A stretch of 64,000 bases of DNA. It comes from Rallus limicola (taxonomy: Eukaryota; Chordata; Aves; Gruiformes; Rallidae). Positions within the stretch are counted from its first letter, which is position 1. Each line of letters begins with the position of its first letter. Below are positions 34,606-49,300 of this stretch, piece after piece. The position numbers and the translations under genes are program-made. The DNA is taken from contig JAKCOZ010000058.1 of NCBI GenBank assembly GCA_022605955.1, positions 1,240,001 through 1,304,000 of the forward strand. Direction: 5' to 3'. The notes under the pieces are model-generated. The model made no database searches. It was given only the letters and a program-made list of their open reading frames with translations, and was not told the DNA's origin.

Positions 34606-36722
34606 AGCAGAAGTTAAGAATACAGCAAGTAGTAAGATCCCATCTTACATGGAACCATCACCAGAGTCCCCAACCATCAAAACCCCAGAATGTGCTTCAT
34701 TGCTTCCAACAGTAAGCAATTTTTAAAAAGAAATATACTGAACAAGGCCACTATTTAATGGGGAAGGAAAGAAGCTGTAGGTCCTAACTATTCTATGGCA
34801 ATAACCTGCACACAGAGCAAGCAAGCCTCTGACTGCTGAGAGTAAGGCATTCAGGTGCCAACCTGGGAAGAGTTCTCAGCAAGAGCTACAGAAAAGTGCA
34901 CAGCTAGGTTGTTTTTATTGGAACACACAAACTTCTGGAACAGAGAGACTGACTGGGTTAAGAATAGCAGGTGGAGTACTGTGTTTTTGTAATAGTTCTG
35001 TGCTGTGTAGGACCAGGTTACAATCACCCTTCGAGGAGTGAACGTGGGATGATCCAGGATGGAGACTGCCACGCCTGCCGGTTCTGTTACAGAGGTATCC
35101 CAAAGCGCCTTGCGGACAGCTCGGATTCTGATATGTACCGTGCTTTTCTCACACCAGGATACTTCCTGCCAGGCAACTCTAGACCTTTGTTTGGGATGCC
35201 AGTGCTATTAGCCCTTACATCCAAGTTAATACTGCTCTTCACTTCACTTCAGTACCGCACAGACCTGCGGTAGGCAGCTTCCGGCCCTACAGGCATCCAT
35301 CCAGTGTAGTGATCCTACTGAGAACACGTCCCTCCAAGCTCGCAGGCTGCTGCAGCACCGCTTCCTGCTGCTGACCTTGCTCTCAGAGGCTTTACAATTA
35401 CTCCATTCGAGGGGTGAAGCCTTAATATCCAAGTCAATTTTAGAAAGGCATTCTGCTTCTACTTGACTCCATTAGGCAAAGCAACTCCCCAGCACACCCC
35501 CTGTGATATCCAGGGTACAGGAAGATCTTTGTAACCCATAATTTTCTCTTGAAGGATAAAAATTCAAACTTGCAGGAGTCTTAAAAGAAAAGAAAAAGCA
35601 CACAACAAAAAGCCACCCTTCACCCTCCTTCCTTGTGAAACAGAGCATTTGTGAGCTGTTTAACTCATCTGTGAGAGAGGTAATTGCTCTGAATTTCCAA
35701 CTAAACACTCCAAGCAATACCTGTGCCATAACAAACAAAACGTTCAAGTTTCACCTTACGATTCCAAAGATTCTCCTTCAGTCTGGCTTCTGACTGGGCT
35801 CCAAAGATCAAGCTACATCAATTACGCAAGAGAAGGGTATATGCCTCCCCTTATATAGGAGGTGCGTCTGCTCCACAGCAATCCAGCTGAACTCTTAGCT
35901 TCAGGTTTAAGAAATACCAGCGGTCCCATTGCTAAAGCACAGATGGGAAGCAGACCTAAGGAAAAAAATAATTAAAAAAATGGAACTGCACTGGGCTGAT
36001 TGTGGATTTTTCCTCTTAAAAAGAAAAACCTGCAAACTCCCTCGGCGTATGGAGCCTGACACATGAGAAAGTAATGTGCTTGAGGTCTGCAGCAGCTGTT
36101 AACTCCAAGTCCTGGAGCACACAGCTTCCCCTTTCCAGTCCATTTTAACCCCTCCTCTGTTTCTCCTCACATGCCCAACGACCCTTTGACACGCACGCTA
36201 CCATCATTTCATCAGACCAAGCAGAGCAGGCCTGCAAGTGGCGACCACCTACTCCATAGGGGCCTTTGGGTATAGGCAGGCACTGGTGGAGTTGGACTGT
36301 TTGCCATTTCATGTGCAGTTATCCCATCATGCTCCAACACATACGATGAGAACCGAAACCAAGTAACTGTAAGATCCACTACCCAAAATTCTACAGGCCA
36401 CACAAGCTTGGAAGGCAGCCATCCCTCACGCTTAGGCAGGGCACAGGTGTATCTTTCAAGTGAAATGAACTTGCCAACAGCTGTGACCTGGATGACAACA
36501 TGATTATTCCAGCCTTCACAACCTTTGTCTACACCTACTGAATCTACTCCAAGTGCTGGCCAGGACACCTCATTGCCCAGGGCATGCTGGCCACCAGGAA
36601 AATCTACAGGGCCAACGTGCTTCACTCCTGGGAATTTTACCTGGTCCTCCTGCAATCATTTATTTTGTGCAAAATTGAAACAGTGTGTGGTACTTGCATG
36701 TTGCATTCTTTACAAAAACCCT

Positions 36723-36766
36723 CCCCCCCCCCCCCCATTGTTTAAAACATTTATATAAATTTTATT
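36723..36766 (-). terminator. Proximal ADIPOR2 poly(A) signal with G14 downstream run
   Basis: AATAAA (36761-36766, read on the - strand) lies about 455 bases past the stop codon. About 25 bases further is a run of 14 G (C14 on the + strand, 36723-36736), then GGGTTTTTGT. G-rich auxiliary elements enhance cleavage in known poly(A) sites, so a short 3' UTR isoform is plausible. Confidence 0.4.
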
Positions 36767-37220
36767 TAAACAGAAAGTTAGAAATCTTATTTACAATTTG
36801 TTTTTCTCCCAAAAGAGCATCTAAAATCAACTCCCAAACCCTCCAAGAGGATATAAATTTAACCTTGATTTTTTTTTTTATTTAAAAAAAAAAAACAAAA
36901 AAACGATACTGCTAAGCTATCCCTCCCCAGTTCTACAAATAAATATGGCATTGACCAGAAGCCGGTTTGGAAAGGGTCCTCTGTAGCTCAATCTGTAGAT
37001 CCAAAGAATAAATTAGGGTTTCAGAATTTCCCGGTCTTCAAATTGATTCATTCCATTGCTTGAGGTATAGAATTTATCTTGGTTAGTCAGAATCCCCATG
37101 AAGCTCCACGCCCCATCAGCTGAAACTTGGATTCTTCTTAGGTATTCATTTCACTAGCCTGTATGCTTCAACCGCGCTTGCGGTACTGTTTTGGTTAGGA
37201 TCTCGGGCTGAAGGCTGGTT

Positions 37221-37352
37221 TTACTGCATCCCGTCTTCCTCCGTGCAGCCCCCTCCGACTGTGAAGCGGAACTCCTGGAGGTTCGAAACGCCGTGGAAGT
37301 GCACGAAGGCGCCAGCCACGACAAAGACGTGGAACAGCTGATGGGAGTGGAA
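37221..37352 (-). CDS. ADIPOR2 last coding exon (132 bp with stop)
   Basis: Encodes [20 protein letters not shown] and [20 protein letters not shown] followed by GMQ and TAA. It carries the zinc ligands His347 and His351 and helix 7. Human ends GGGCSEEDAL, so the last residues differ. The acceptor is TTCCCTCAG on the - strand. Confidence 0.97.
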   Translation of the reverse strand, partial: FHSHQLFHVFVVAGAFVHFHGVSNLQEFRFTVGGGCTEEDGMQ

Positions 37353-40300
37353 CTGAGGGAAAGAAAACACTTCTGTTCAGCCGGGGCACCCCAGGTTCTT
37401 GCGATACCCCGTCTCCAAAAAAGCCACACATTCAGCTGAAGTACACAGTAACACGTAGCAGTACCTCTGGTCAACAAGCTGCAAGGCCCCCCAAGTTGTG
37501 TGTGAAAAGCTCATCCCTCTCCTATGGTTAGCAGCATAATTCAATCTCCGCACACACCTCCCCCACCCTTCCCTTCAGCCGCCTGAGCCCGCTGTCCCAC
37601 CGACACACATGCTACACAGACGCTACAGCGCGCCTTCGGGAAGGGACAAGGATCACTTCAGAGACTGGGGCAAGAGACTTAAATGGGGGAATTCTAAAAC
37701 AAGTTCCTCCACAACACACACGGGTGGGTTGCTGATAAAAAGGGCTCTCCTACAGCTAACAGATGCAGACTCTGCTCTGGTCACAGACACAAGTTTTGCC
37801 AAGTGAACTTTCAGAATGTTTTCTCTCTGCCACAGAGAAACAGAACAGGAAAAAAAGGTATTGTATTAAAACCTAGAAATAAACAGATGTTCTGAATGAA
37901 GGCCCAGAATGCCATTGATTATAGTACATCAGCATGAAAACTGTTGAGGGAGCTACATGACAAAACATGCCCTTGTTTGAGGGAAGCCACACCAATATGG
38001 AAAATGCTCTTGAAAAAAAATTCTACAAGTGTTCCTTTACAGGCTCCACAGGAAGCCTGGAAAAGAAGGGTGTACCCCCATGCTTTTGGGGCCTAGCTCA
38101 TTATCATAACAAGGCTTTGGCCATTTAAACAAACCTAGCAAACTCTCCCTGTGCAAAAGCCACTGAACCCAGGCCACATTCACTTCTAATTGTCTTCAGG
38201 GGCCTTAAACTACCCCAGTGGAAGTATAGCCACCTTCCAAAGGTTTGCCTTCCTCTCATCTCTACTCTTTCTCCTCCCAATTTCTTTCTTTACATCTTCA
38301 CCACATATTTCCCCTTCAAGGTCTTTGCAACCCTTTCCTTCACCTCAAGTTTCTCCCACCCACCCACTTGCTCACTCCACTTTCCCTTCTTCTGGATCAG
38401 AGATGCCTCCAAAGTCTGCCATCTCCATCCAGCATTTCCACTGGCTGCACAAGATGAGGAGCCAGACACGGTGAAGATCCCAGAGAACACATCGAACATC
38501 AGAGAAATAACCATGCACTACTCCACAGAGAAGTGGAGAAAGATGTGTGTTTGCAGGATCCTCAACACACACATAGATACAAAGGTTGGCAAAGTGGCTC
38601 ACCCACCTGACAAAGCTATCTAGTACAAGTGCTGGGGTGAATTTGCATACCAGCAGTTACCTCAGACCAGACAGTGTGTGATACCTCAGCAAGAGAGGCA
38701 CCAGGTAAGCCAGACTCAGAGAGCCCACACTTGTTTGGCTCCTTAAGATCTGTGTTTCTGGTGCAGCAGTCTGATACAGACACTAAGAAAGCACTGACAC
38801 AACATCCTCCAGCCTCAAAGGGAGCCAGCTTTCACGTTGGTCTCCTCATCCAGTCATTCTGTAGACTCACCCAGATGTCACACTTGCCGGGGAAGAACCT
38901 CTCCGGGATGCGGGCAGCATATAGTGCAGCACCAGTGATGTACAGGCATGCCATGAGTGCCAGCCAGCCTATCTGCCCCATTGTGGCTGCTTTCAGGAGC
39001 CCCTCAGAGATGACAAAGTGCAGGGTGGGAATAACCCCACTAAGACCCAGACCTAGAAATACTCCTGGGAGGTAAAGAAAATGTGGGAGAGTCAGGTTCG
39101 AACACAGTGGCGGTAAAGGGAGACAATGAAAACACAAAAGCTATGGAAGGGGAAACTCAGCATTGGCCAAAGCAACAGGAAGGTGACAAGGCATGAAGAA
39201 GCTGAAGGTCCTCAGAAGAGCTCTTTTGGAAAGGAAGTTAAAGAATGGACAGACTTCCTTTATATACCAGAAGCTACTTAACTGTATGCTCCAGCAGATG
39301 CTGAAATATTTCATTTACTGATTGCATCTGCCAGCTTTAACGCACATTAAGCCAGTTACACAGTCTGGACTGTAGAGGGCACTGAGACTACACGAACTAT
39401 GCCTCGTTTTAACAAAGTCTCTCAAGAGCAAGACAAGGAGAGATAAACAAAGAGATTACTTATCATACATTGTACCAATAGCCCTAGAAAACGGAAAAAT
39501 AGCATCTGAGAGTCGTCTGATCTGCCATATATGAGAATATGGTTTATTCGGTTAGATTTCGGGAGCAAGTACAGAAATCTTGTTTAAAAAAAAGGGGCGG
39601 GGGAGGGAATAATCATGTCTCATTCACAGATTTTAAGTTTGGAAGGTTGAACTCTCTAAAGGTACACCCCCAGCTTTTCCAGGAAATCTAGATCTACTGT
39701 GGACAACATGTGCAGGTTAAGTAACAAGAAATATTACTACTGAACTCAGCTGTGTGCACATTCCATAGCTGATCCCTAAAGCTTCCTCTTTCTTCCTACC
39801 CTGGAATATGAAACCAAATCTGTTTTTGTTCTTTTGATGGTGTGAAAAACTAGCCACTTTTGCTTAAATATGTATTTTATCTACACAAATTACTCAGATT
39901 AATTCTACCATCCAATGATTTGCTAGTGTCTGAGCCTATTACAGTACACATACACACACCAAGCAGTCTGCATAAAAGTTGCTAGATGTAGCTACAAGCA
40001 CTTTGCTACCTTTCCTACTGCATGTGTTACTGTCCATTTCAGGAATGCACTTCCAGGACTTGCACCAGCCCTTATCTGTGCATCCAGGTGGCTGCAATAA
40101 ATGCTGAAAGAAAACTTATCAAGCTCCCAATCCAAGAATATTAGCTCTCTATAAAATTAAGCTCTCATAAGCCTTCCCATGATGTTTTTTCCAGGTGGCA
40201 AGCAGGAAGGAGGAAAGGCAGTCAGGAAGCAAAACAGTTAGCTTCAGGTCTTACCTGCCCTTACACCCCGGTATTCAGGGGTTGCAAACATGTCCCATTG

Positions 40301-43300
40301 TGAGACAATTATGGCTGCAATGCCCAGGACACAAATCACAATCAAGTAGATGAAGCAAGGCTGAGGGTTGCAGTAGAAGGAGTAGTACAGCCACGGTACA
40401 AAGCTGCCCATTATAAGAAGTGCAATGCCAGAATAATCCAGCCTAGAAGGAAACACAATTGAGCTTGTTAAGAGACACGAACCTTCGGAAGTCCTCACAC
40501 CAACGCTCTCCCCTTTAGCAGACTGCCTACTCCCCACTGCAAAATGAAGTTATAGGTGGTACTGCGACTTACATCCTGAGTGAGGGCAGACCTTCCACCA
40601 ACGCCCTCCTACAGTAATGGATTACCTCGGCAGACAGCTAGCAAGGCCCTTTTTGGACAGTCATCAGCAATACATACAGCAGCCTTTAGACCAAACCTTT
40701 TCGAAGGAAACTCAGATTTAAACTTCATGTGAAGATAAAAAAAAAAAATCAGCACAAGTGTCCTCTGAACACAAAAAAGGGCACACAGCATGTTGTGACA
40801 GCACAGCCAACACAAACACTTTAATATCTGACAAGCATGAGTTAGTCAGGCATCAGTTTAAGTGACCACTGGGGGATAACGTCACAGTTTTTCTATATGC
40901 CAGTAAAGAAAAGGAATTCCTACAGCCATTGCTTTTTACCACACCCTGACAAAATGCTCCTACAAAAGATGGAGTTTACTTTTTCAGTAGGGGATTTTAA
41001 ATGTTGGGTCACTTTAGAGGTGGTCTTGCAGATGACACAATCCTAGGTCGAGTCATCTTATGAAATATAAGATATCTAACAACCAGCCAAAAAAAAAAAG
41101 AAGCCGTGTAGTAAAACCAAGAGACCAAGGCGTCTTGACAGACATTTTGGAGCTGTCTTAAGTTTGAGATTCAAAGTTACTCAAAATAGCTGAAATGACA
41201 AGAAGTGACAGTTACATTAAAAATTCAAAGTCCTGCAACTAAGCTCTAGGTCTATTACTTACAGCAGCAAGATACAGGCGTACGCCTGCCAAACAGCAGA
41301 AAGTGAAAGAGCTTTAAGACTAAAATGACAGCACAAGACCTCATGCTGAAACAAACAAAAATCAGAAGCAGCTGAACTGAATCTCTGCTCAATTCTGTAT
41401 ATGGAGTCATATAATGAACTCCTATCCTGAGGCTCCAGGTATAAATCCCTTTCTTCCCCACTCGCTTCCTATTCAGCCTACTCTGTCCTCTAGGCACTCA
41501 CTTGGAGAAGAGCCGGGAAACACCTTCTGAGTGGCAATAAACTGTGTGGAAGAGCCATGAGAAGGAGAGGCAGAGTATGGCTCCCAAGAAGAATAATCCA
41601 ACAACCACTTTCTCCTGCACAGGTGCTACAAAGGACATGTTTGGCCGGAACATGTAGAAGATTCCCAGACAAAGGAAGAACACGCATCCTGAAAAACAAC
41701 AAGGCAGAAAGGTGTCACGTCCATGCATAATGAAAGCTTTTCTTTCTCAAAGCAGGACTTTCATCTACAGGAGGAGCAGACATAGGAGCTGCATGACAAC
41801 CAGTAGCATGTGTCCAAATAAAGTACTATCCTACTTCAGGTATGTATTCCCGCCCCATTTCTGTCCCAGACTGATGCAGTACAGACTCACAAGTACTCTA
41901 TTTTTACTTGTTTTGCAAGATGCCCGACAAGTAGCTGAACAGTTTAAAACAATTTTAAAGAAATGTTTCAAATTTAAAGAAAGGGGCATAGTTCAAGGAA
42001 ACCTTTTCCTTTCAAGGGTCCTTGCAAGCTGAAACCACTCATACAACCCCACAACTTAAGTGTGTTCCTGTGGCAAGAAATGCTATCTCAACACCTGCAC
42101 ACTTGGGAAAAAACCCACCAGTATCTACTAGTAATTTATTAATTAGGCAATTCTTAATTAATGCATTTTTATTGAATGCCATAATTAAGGAAGTCTCATG
42201 CAACCTTGCTAGGATAAAATTATGAGGGGGATACCAACCTGTTAATTTAACAGGTTACTATTGGAATGATAAAGCTGACCACCCCTCAACCTATCTTGTT
42301 CTCAGAGAGAGCAATGAAGCCAATTAGCGTCAGAGCAAGTGGAAAATACCTAGAAGATGTGTCCAGATGTTACCAGTCTCTGTATGTATTCTGAAGATAC
42401 TCTTGAAACAAGCCCGGAAGGAAGGCATGGGTGGTCTGTGTCCATGCAACAGGTAGTCGTTGTCCTTTAGCCAGTCAGGCAGAACGTCGTGGGGAATGAC
42501 TCTCCATCGGCCCTCCCACACCTAGAAGTTACAAGATTTTAGTTAAATGCAGGGAACTGACTTCCACTGATGTATGCCAAAAGTCAGAAAACCTGTATTA
42601 ACAGAAGCGTCAGACTTCATCTATGAGTGTGGTAAACAGAAAAGGGTTGAGAGGGTATCTCTGGAGAAAAGGCCTTACACTTGAAATGCAGTGCTTAAGT
42701 CACTGGTCCCTACTGAACACAGCTCACATTCTGAAGTTGAGCTGCACCCGCCAGTGAAAGGAATACTGTGGCATTTCAATGAACAAGAATGCTATTGCAC
42801 TTCTTTCCTGCAAATCAAGTGATAGCATTTAATAATTTCTGTGTTCTGTTATTTTCACAGATCATCCTTTCAATTTAATTGAAGAAGCCTACACCCAGTT
42901 GCCTCCAAGAAAAAAAAACCAAAACAAAAGCCTGTTTTTTCCAAACCACAAGCTAATCTGAATATATAGAAATATAACTGCTAGCATTTGGGGCAGTTGA
43001 TTAAAGAAGCCACCCATCAGTACTAATATGGGCCAGAAAGCATGAATCAGCAAGAGGCCAGTGAGAAGTGTCCAATCCCTTAACCAGGCTGGGAAAAAAC
43101 ACCCAGAAAACCCCAACCAAAACAACACTCCCACACTCCCAAAACAAACGGTGACAGATCCATGGCTCTCAGGTCCATCAGATTTCTTCTTTAAAGTGAG
43201 AGAGGGCATATGTGCACACACATGTATTCCTGCAGCTGTTTTCCAATTAAAAGTAGTGTGCACAGGCGTTCTTAGCGCTGGTTCAGTAAAATAAGGTACA

Positions 43301-46300
43301 TGTGGTCCTCAGTCTGGCTTCAGGAGCAGTGCTGCCAAGGCAGGGGGGCATCAGGGAACTGCTTTATGTACCGGGGTTGTTTCTGCAGTGTTCCTTGGAT
43401 CTGCCGTCTGGCTAGTAATACAGGAACGAGCCTGAAGAATCCTGAAACACTAAGTTTTAAAAGCTACATTCTTATTTCAGTTTCAATAACAAGAGCCCAG
43501 AGTTTTATAATCAATTCTCCACACTCCTTCATGGAGGCAAAACAAGACAATCAGAATAAAAAAAAAACCAGGTTAAAGACTGGGTTCTTAAATACATTAA
43601 ACAAGAAAACAACTAGTTTACTTCATGAACCAAAAGTTTGAATTGAGATAGGAACAGCAGGAGGGAATTCATTTTACACAATCCACCCTACAGAGCATCT
43701 AAAAAGGGGAAAGATGCATAGTAAAAAACCAGTCAAACAAAACCCAAACAACAAAGCAGCCCATACACAAAAGACCACCAAGTAACTAGGATCTTGCTGT
43801 ATAAACAAAGACGAGTTCATAAAACCAGCAGGAACAAGTGTATAAAGGGGCAGCACTCCTTTCACCAAGAAAAGAGGGCCAGACACTGATACAGCCCCAT
43901 GACTCTAAAAGTAGCAAAAATTGAGCCAAGGTCAACAATTACAAAATTTACAATGGACTGACTTCGATACAGTTTTAATACAGACTTGTTTTCTTTTCAA
44001 GGAAAGGACAGAGCTTATTCTACAAGGAATGCAAATGGTGCTGGAAAAGGAAAATATTTGCAAGCCTGAAGAAACTTGGAAAAAAATTACTTTATAAATA
44101 AAAATGCCTTGAACCAGAAGGCTTTTATTCTGTTTTCTACCCACAGGTGTATCTCAAGAGAGATTCCTCAGTTGCACAATCAGCTTTAGAGTCTCATTTG
44201 TAATCCCTATTGTTCCATGCTTTATAGTTTATTCATTTATGACAGACTGAAATCCTGAGAAGGTGTAGTGTTACTAGTTATAACAAGAGATGCCCGTTCA
44301 AGGATGGTGTGTACCTGCTCTCCCTCACATCAGTAGTGCAGAGTTGCTGCAGGTACAGTCTATTGCCAACTGGAGCCTCCTAAGAAAGCTACTCCAGCAG
44401 TTTCCACATGCCCTTACCTTGCACACAAATTCTTCCATTCTCTCCATAGCATGGTGGGCTTGTAGAAGAGGTGACATACCCATAAATCCTTCTTCTTCTT
44501 GAGGTGACTCATCATTGTGTTTATACTCTTCAGAACACTGTATGGGGGAAAGAAGAGAAAATGCTTTATAGAAAAATGAACAGGGAAAGGCGACATTGTT
44601 TTCCATACAAAACTATGATTTGAGTTCTTGGCAAATAAAGAAGTCTTCTCTCCTTGTACAGCACTAAGGAAAGAATTCAAAATAAAAAATTATTATGTTC
44701 CTAGGTATCTGAGAACAACTTGCAGGTCTAATCCATTTCACACATGTTTTCACCAGGTTTGGAAGAAAGCAGTGTTCTCCTGCGAGCTACGCTTCATTAA
44801 GGCCTAGATATGGAGTCTGAGGCTTGCAGCCTACTCACCTCCAGGGAAGGATTATTTCCTATTTTATGTCTCAAAGTCACTATGACTGCCTTAACACCTT
44901 TATAACATACCTAGTAGTTTAGGTTAATAAAAAGGCAACCCAAGGAGAAGAATCCATTTACTTTGTTATAAATGCTTAACAGTTTTTAGCTCAAATCTGA
45001 AGATCTGTTCTATTTAACTGGCACTACCATTCAACCTGTAATCCAATAATGGACATTTACTCATTTCTTTGACTTCCAAGGTATTCCAGAAACTAGTATG
45101 AAACTTTTGCCAGTTAGACAAAGGCGAGTTATCAAATAAAATCAGTAACAGCCATCAGACTTTTAAAGACAATCCAAACAGAGAGAAACATCTGTATCCC
45201 CAAGATGTACCAAGAGAATTATGAAAATAAAAACTAACAAAAACCCCCACTGAGCCTGGCTAGTCAGCTGATACATGTTGCCAATAACTTTATAGGAATA
45301 CGGTTTGGTAGTTTACTACCCTATGCTGACTTATCACGTCATCTAGGTATAATGATGCACTCCAGCCTTCCACTTAGGAAAAAAGCTGAGCGACACAAAA
45401 ATTCCTGTTTGCTTACTACACTGCTCGTGGTCCATCAAAGACTCCATTCAATGCCTCAGCTTCCAAAGTAAACAAGCTTGAGAAAGCTAGAACAGAGAGA
45501 ATGAGCCTTTTGTACACCTCATGACCCAGCCAAGAAAGCCCCATAATCTGTATGGAGACTGGCCCCTTCCATATTACAAGCCACAACGCTTTCTCACTCT
45601 CATTCCCATATCACAGTTAACTTTAAAAATCAAGGTTTCTTATCAGTAATGTCATCCAAATTGTCTGAGAATCCAATATATAACCTCACATACTTCATCT
45701 ATCAACTGCCATCTGTAATGTTCCACCTTCATGCTCAGTAAAGTTCAGGAACTATAAGTCAGGATCAGATCTGGTTGTGTGTGTCCAACGTTACAGGTCT
45801 CTCGTTACAGTAAGGCCTTATTAACTTAACTGTAAGTTAAGCAGCTTGTTCAGTTAAAACATATTTTTCTAATAAATAAAAGGAGACTTCTTCCAACCTA
45901 CAGTGAGCTAACTAGATTCTTCAATGTTTTGGGGCTCTTTTGAGAGAGAAATGACATGCTAACACTTGCTTTTGTATCCAAGGCTTGCAGTAGCCATGAA
46001 AGCTTCATCTTTTGAAGAGGTCCCCCCACCTCATAGTTCCTGACCTGATTTTACTCATCCTGAACATAGATCTCTGCTGTAAAGGTCATAGTATACATCC
46101 TTCACATTTTATGTATGACCTCATGTTTATCCACACTAGGACAGCTTGCTTTACTAAATAAATCTTTGTGTATAATCCAAGTCCCTTGTACTATCTATTC
46201 ACTTTCATTTATCATTCCAGTCAGCACCCCCTCTGAGCAAGTCTGGGCAATGATTTCATGTTTTATAGCAGATGATTGATATAAATATTGATCAGCTCTA

Positions 46301-49300
46301 GGCAGATTCTACAGCAGCATAAGACAGTTGAAGATAAATACTTTCTTACTGCCTAGATTATCCCATTAATTCTGTTGAGAAAGGCATCAAGAAACGCTGA
46401 GACATAAACAGGCTTAATATCCTTCTAAAATAGGCCGATGTCCTGTGGGAGCAGAGAGCATGCTAATAAAAAGAAATTTGGTTTCATTCTGACTCAACAA
46501 CACTGAGTACTGCCATTATTTCCCACACTGTCAATTGTACTGTTTTTTCTACTAATGGACCTCTCTGGTTATGATTCTTAGTCTTCAATATTATAAATAA
46601 TTAACTCAAGGTCATAGAAACATAGAATGCTTTAGGTTGAAAGAATCACAGAATCTTCGGGGTTGGAAGGGACCTCAAGAGATCATCAGGTCCAACCCCC
46701 CTGCCAAAGCAGGCTCCCTATCTCATATTGCATAGATAGGCATCCAGACGAGACTTGAATATCACCAGAGAAGGAGACTCCACCACCTCCCTGGGCAGCC
46801 TGTTCCACTGCTCCGTCACCCTCACTGTGAAAAAGTTCATCCGCATGTTGGTGCGGAACTTCCTGTGCTCCAGCTTACAGCCATTGCCCCTAGTCCTGTC
46901 CCCCCAGACCACTGAAAATGGGCTGGCCAGTTCCCCCTGCATCCCAAGTCTAAGATATTTATAAACACTAATTAGGTCCCCCCTAAGTCTTCTTTTCTCC
47001 AGGCTGAACAGACCCAGCTCACTCAGCCTTTCCTCATAGGGGAGATGTTCCAGGCCCCTAATCATCTTCGTTGCCCTTCTCTGGACTCTCTCCACAAGGT
47101 CCCTGTCTATAAAAAATACCAGGGAGCCCAGAACTGGACACAGTACTCCAGGTGGGGCCTGACCAACGCAGAGTAGAGGGGGAGGATCACTTCCTTCCAC
47201 CTGCTGGACACACTCTTCCTGATGCATCCCAGGATCCCATTGGCTCTCTCAGCCACCAGTGCACACTGCTGGCTCATGGCCAACCTGTCATCAACCAGGA
47301 CCCCCAGGTCCTTCTCCACAGAGCTCTTTTCCAACAGGTCATCCCCCAGCCTGTACTGATACAGTCGGTTGTTCCTCCCCAGGTGCAAGACTTTACACTT
47401 GCTCTTGTTGAACTTCATTAGATTTCTCCCAGCCCAGCTCTCCAGCCTGTCCAGGTCTCGCTGGAACATTTAAAGATCATCTAGGCCAAGCCCCCTGCCA
47501 CTGGGGTCTGGGTAAGATGTTTGTGATAGTCTGCAATCTCTTACAAAATCAAAGAAATCTTTAGTTTCCAAGAACATGCCCTATAGAAAAGGCAAGGCTT
47601 GGGTTTAAGTTCCAATGTACTTGATAGGAGCAGCACTGCTATGCCTTATAGCTGCTCCAGATTTCCCTCCCCCAGCACCACACAATGACCAGTTGGAATG
47701 GGGTGAGTTAGTAATCCTCAATTTACCAAACTGGGTGGACTGAAGGAAAAAAAAGGTCTCTTACAGAATCAAAGCCTGTATTCTTTGCAGTCTGCCCAGT
47801 GACTCAAAGCCAAAAAACGTTCATTTCCCCCTCTCCAAATACTCACCATTTCTAGAATGCTGGAAAGATTTAAATTTGAACAGCCTGTAAAGCTTGAGGA
47901 GCCCAGCTATTTATGAACTAGTCCAAAATCTTTGCATTTTGGCAGTGTGCCCACACACAAATCATTACTGAGCTTCTTTTAGCGATAAAAAGAATATCAT
48001 ACGTACAGTCCAGATCACTGCCAGAAAATGGAATTGATTTTACTATCTCCTTCCTGCCATTAAACTGCAAAATTAGCATTCAAGGAAAAAAAAATAAAGC
48101 TCAGCTTCTTAGCCCCTTTCACACTAAGGAGGCAAAATTAGGTTCGTTCTGGAACATCCGTCCTCTCTGAACTCCTTCCCGTAACGTCTCTTTAGAAAGA
48201 GCAGTAAACTGGAGAACTTCTTGGAAGCTGGAAACCTGCAGTCGAAGTGCAACACCAGCGTCAGAGTTTTTCACTGAAGGAATCTACTGACCTTCAATTC
48301 TTCAGACAAAGACTGAAGGGGAAAAAAAAAAATACCACTTTTCTGTTCAGAAGGCTTATTGTAAAGTTTCCACCATGACAAGTTCCTTTGTATCTTTGGA
48401 TTCTCATATTCTCTCTGCTTTGGCTATACATACCAGAAATGCAAGAATACTTCAAGAACATAACATATGCAAGCAAATACACTTTTAGACCCCCCCTCCA
48501 AAAAAAAAAAACAAACCAAAAAACCAAACAAAAAAAATCCACCCAAAAACCACCACCACACTTCAAAATGGGGAACGGATTGAGTAGATACATCTCACTT
48601 GCCTACAACCATGCAAGAATCAAGAGCCAAGAACAGAACTCGTACTCCCATTTTTAATGCAGTATACACTGAAACAAGTGTTTCCAGGAAAACTTTTGCC
48701 TTTATACTTTCTAGATCATTGGTCAAATGGTTTTTCACTCTAATACTGCAGATGTTCTTTTACATCAACTAATTTAGTCAATTCTTTTTTTAAAGTCTCA
48801 AATTTTGACTAAATTCAGTGAAGTCTTTAGAGCATTTCAGAGTATGTTGAAATAAAAATCCTCATTCACACGTAGCAGAGAAGCTCACGGCAATCATGAG
48901 CTGTCATTCCTCTGCTGTGCATGTGCAGCAATGCACAATATCAGTTTTCCATACAAATCAGAACTCATGGCTCCTGTATACCTGCCCTCTGGAGTGTCAG
49001 GACACTTAGTTCTATGGAAATGTAAACAATCCTCTCAATTTAAATCCTTCTCCATTTGCAAATTCATTAAGGGTTAACGGTATTATGAAACATAGTACAG
49101 ACACCTGATGAGATTGAAATTAAACAACACTAGTATAAATGCATCCAAAGTTGAGTAATGGTACCAGAGAACAAACTGAACCTGATGGACAAGCGACAGT
49201 GGATGGAAGAAAAGAGTTTTACTGGTTTATCCATATTCACTTTATTTTGGGAAGCTGTCCAGATTCTTTTCTATTGAGTGGTAGACAAAGGAAAAGATAA

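Larger units (their letters stand above)
34580..37220 (-). other. ADIPOR2 3' UTR
   Basis: Runs from the TAA at 37221-37223 down to about 34580, roughly 2.6 kb, similar to the long 3' UTR of mammalian ADIPOR2. It contains several AATAAA hexamers on the - strand (36877-36882, 36761-36766, 34600-34605) and long T and A runs around 36870-36900. The distal end is supported by its GT-rich downstream sequence. Confidence 0.6.

Noticed and set aside
46718..47469. Two - strand frames of 169 and 120 codons that look like protein-coding genes
   Set aside because: They are pieces of the CR1 reverse-transcriptase C-terminus, frameshifted and 5' truncated; annotated as a mobile element.
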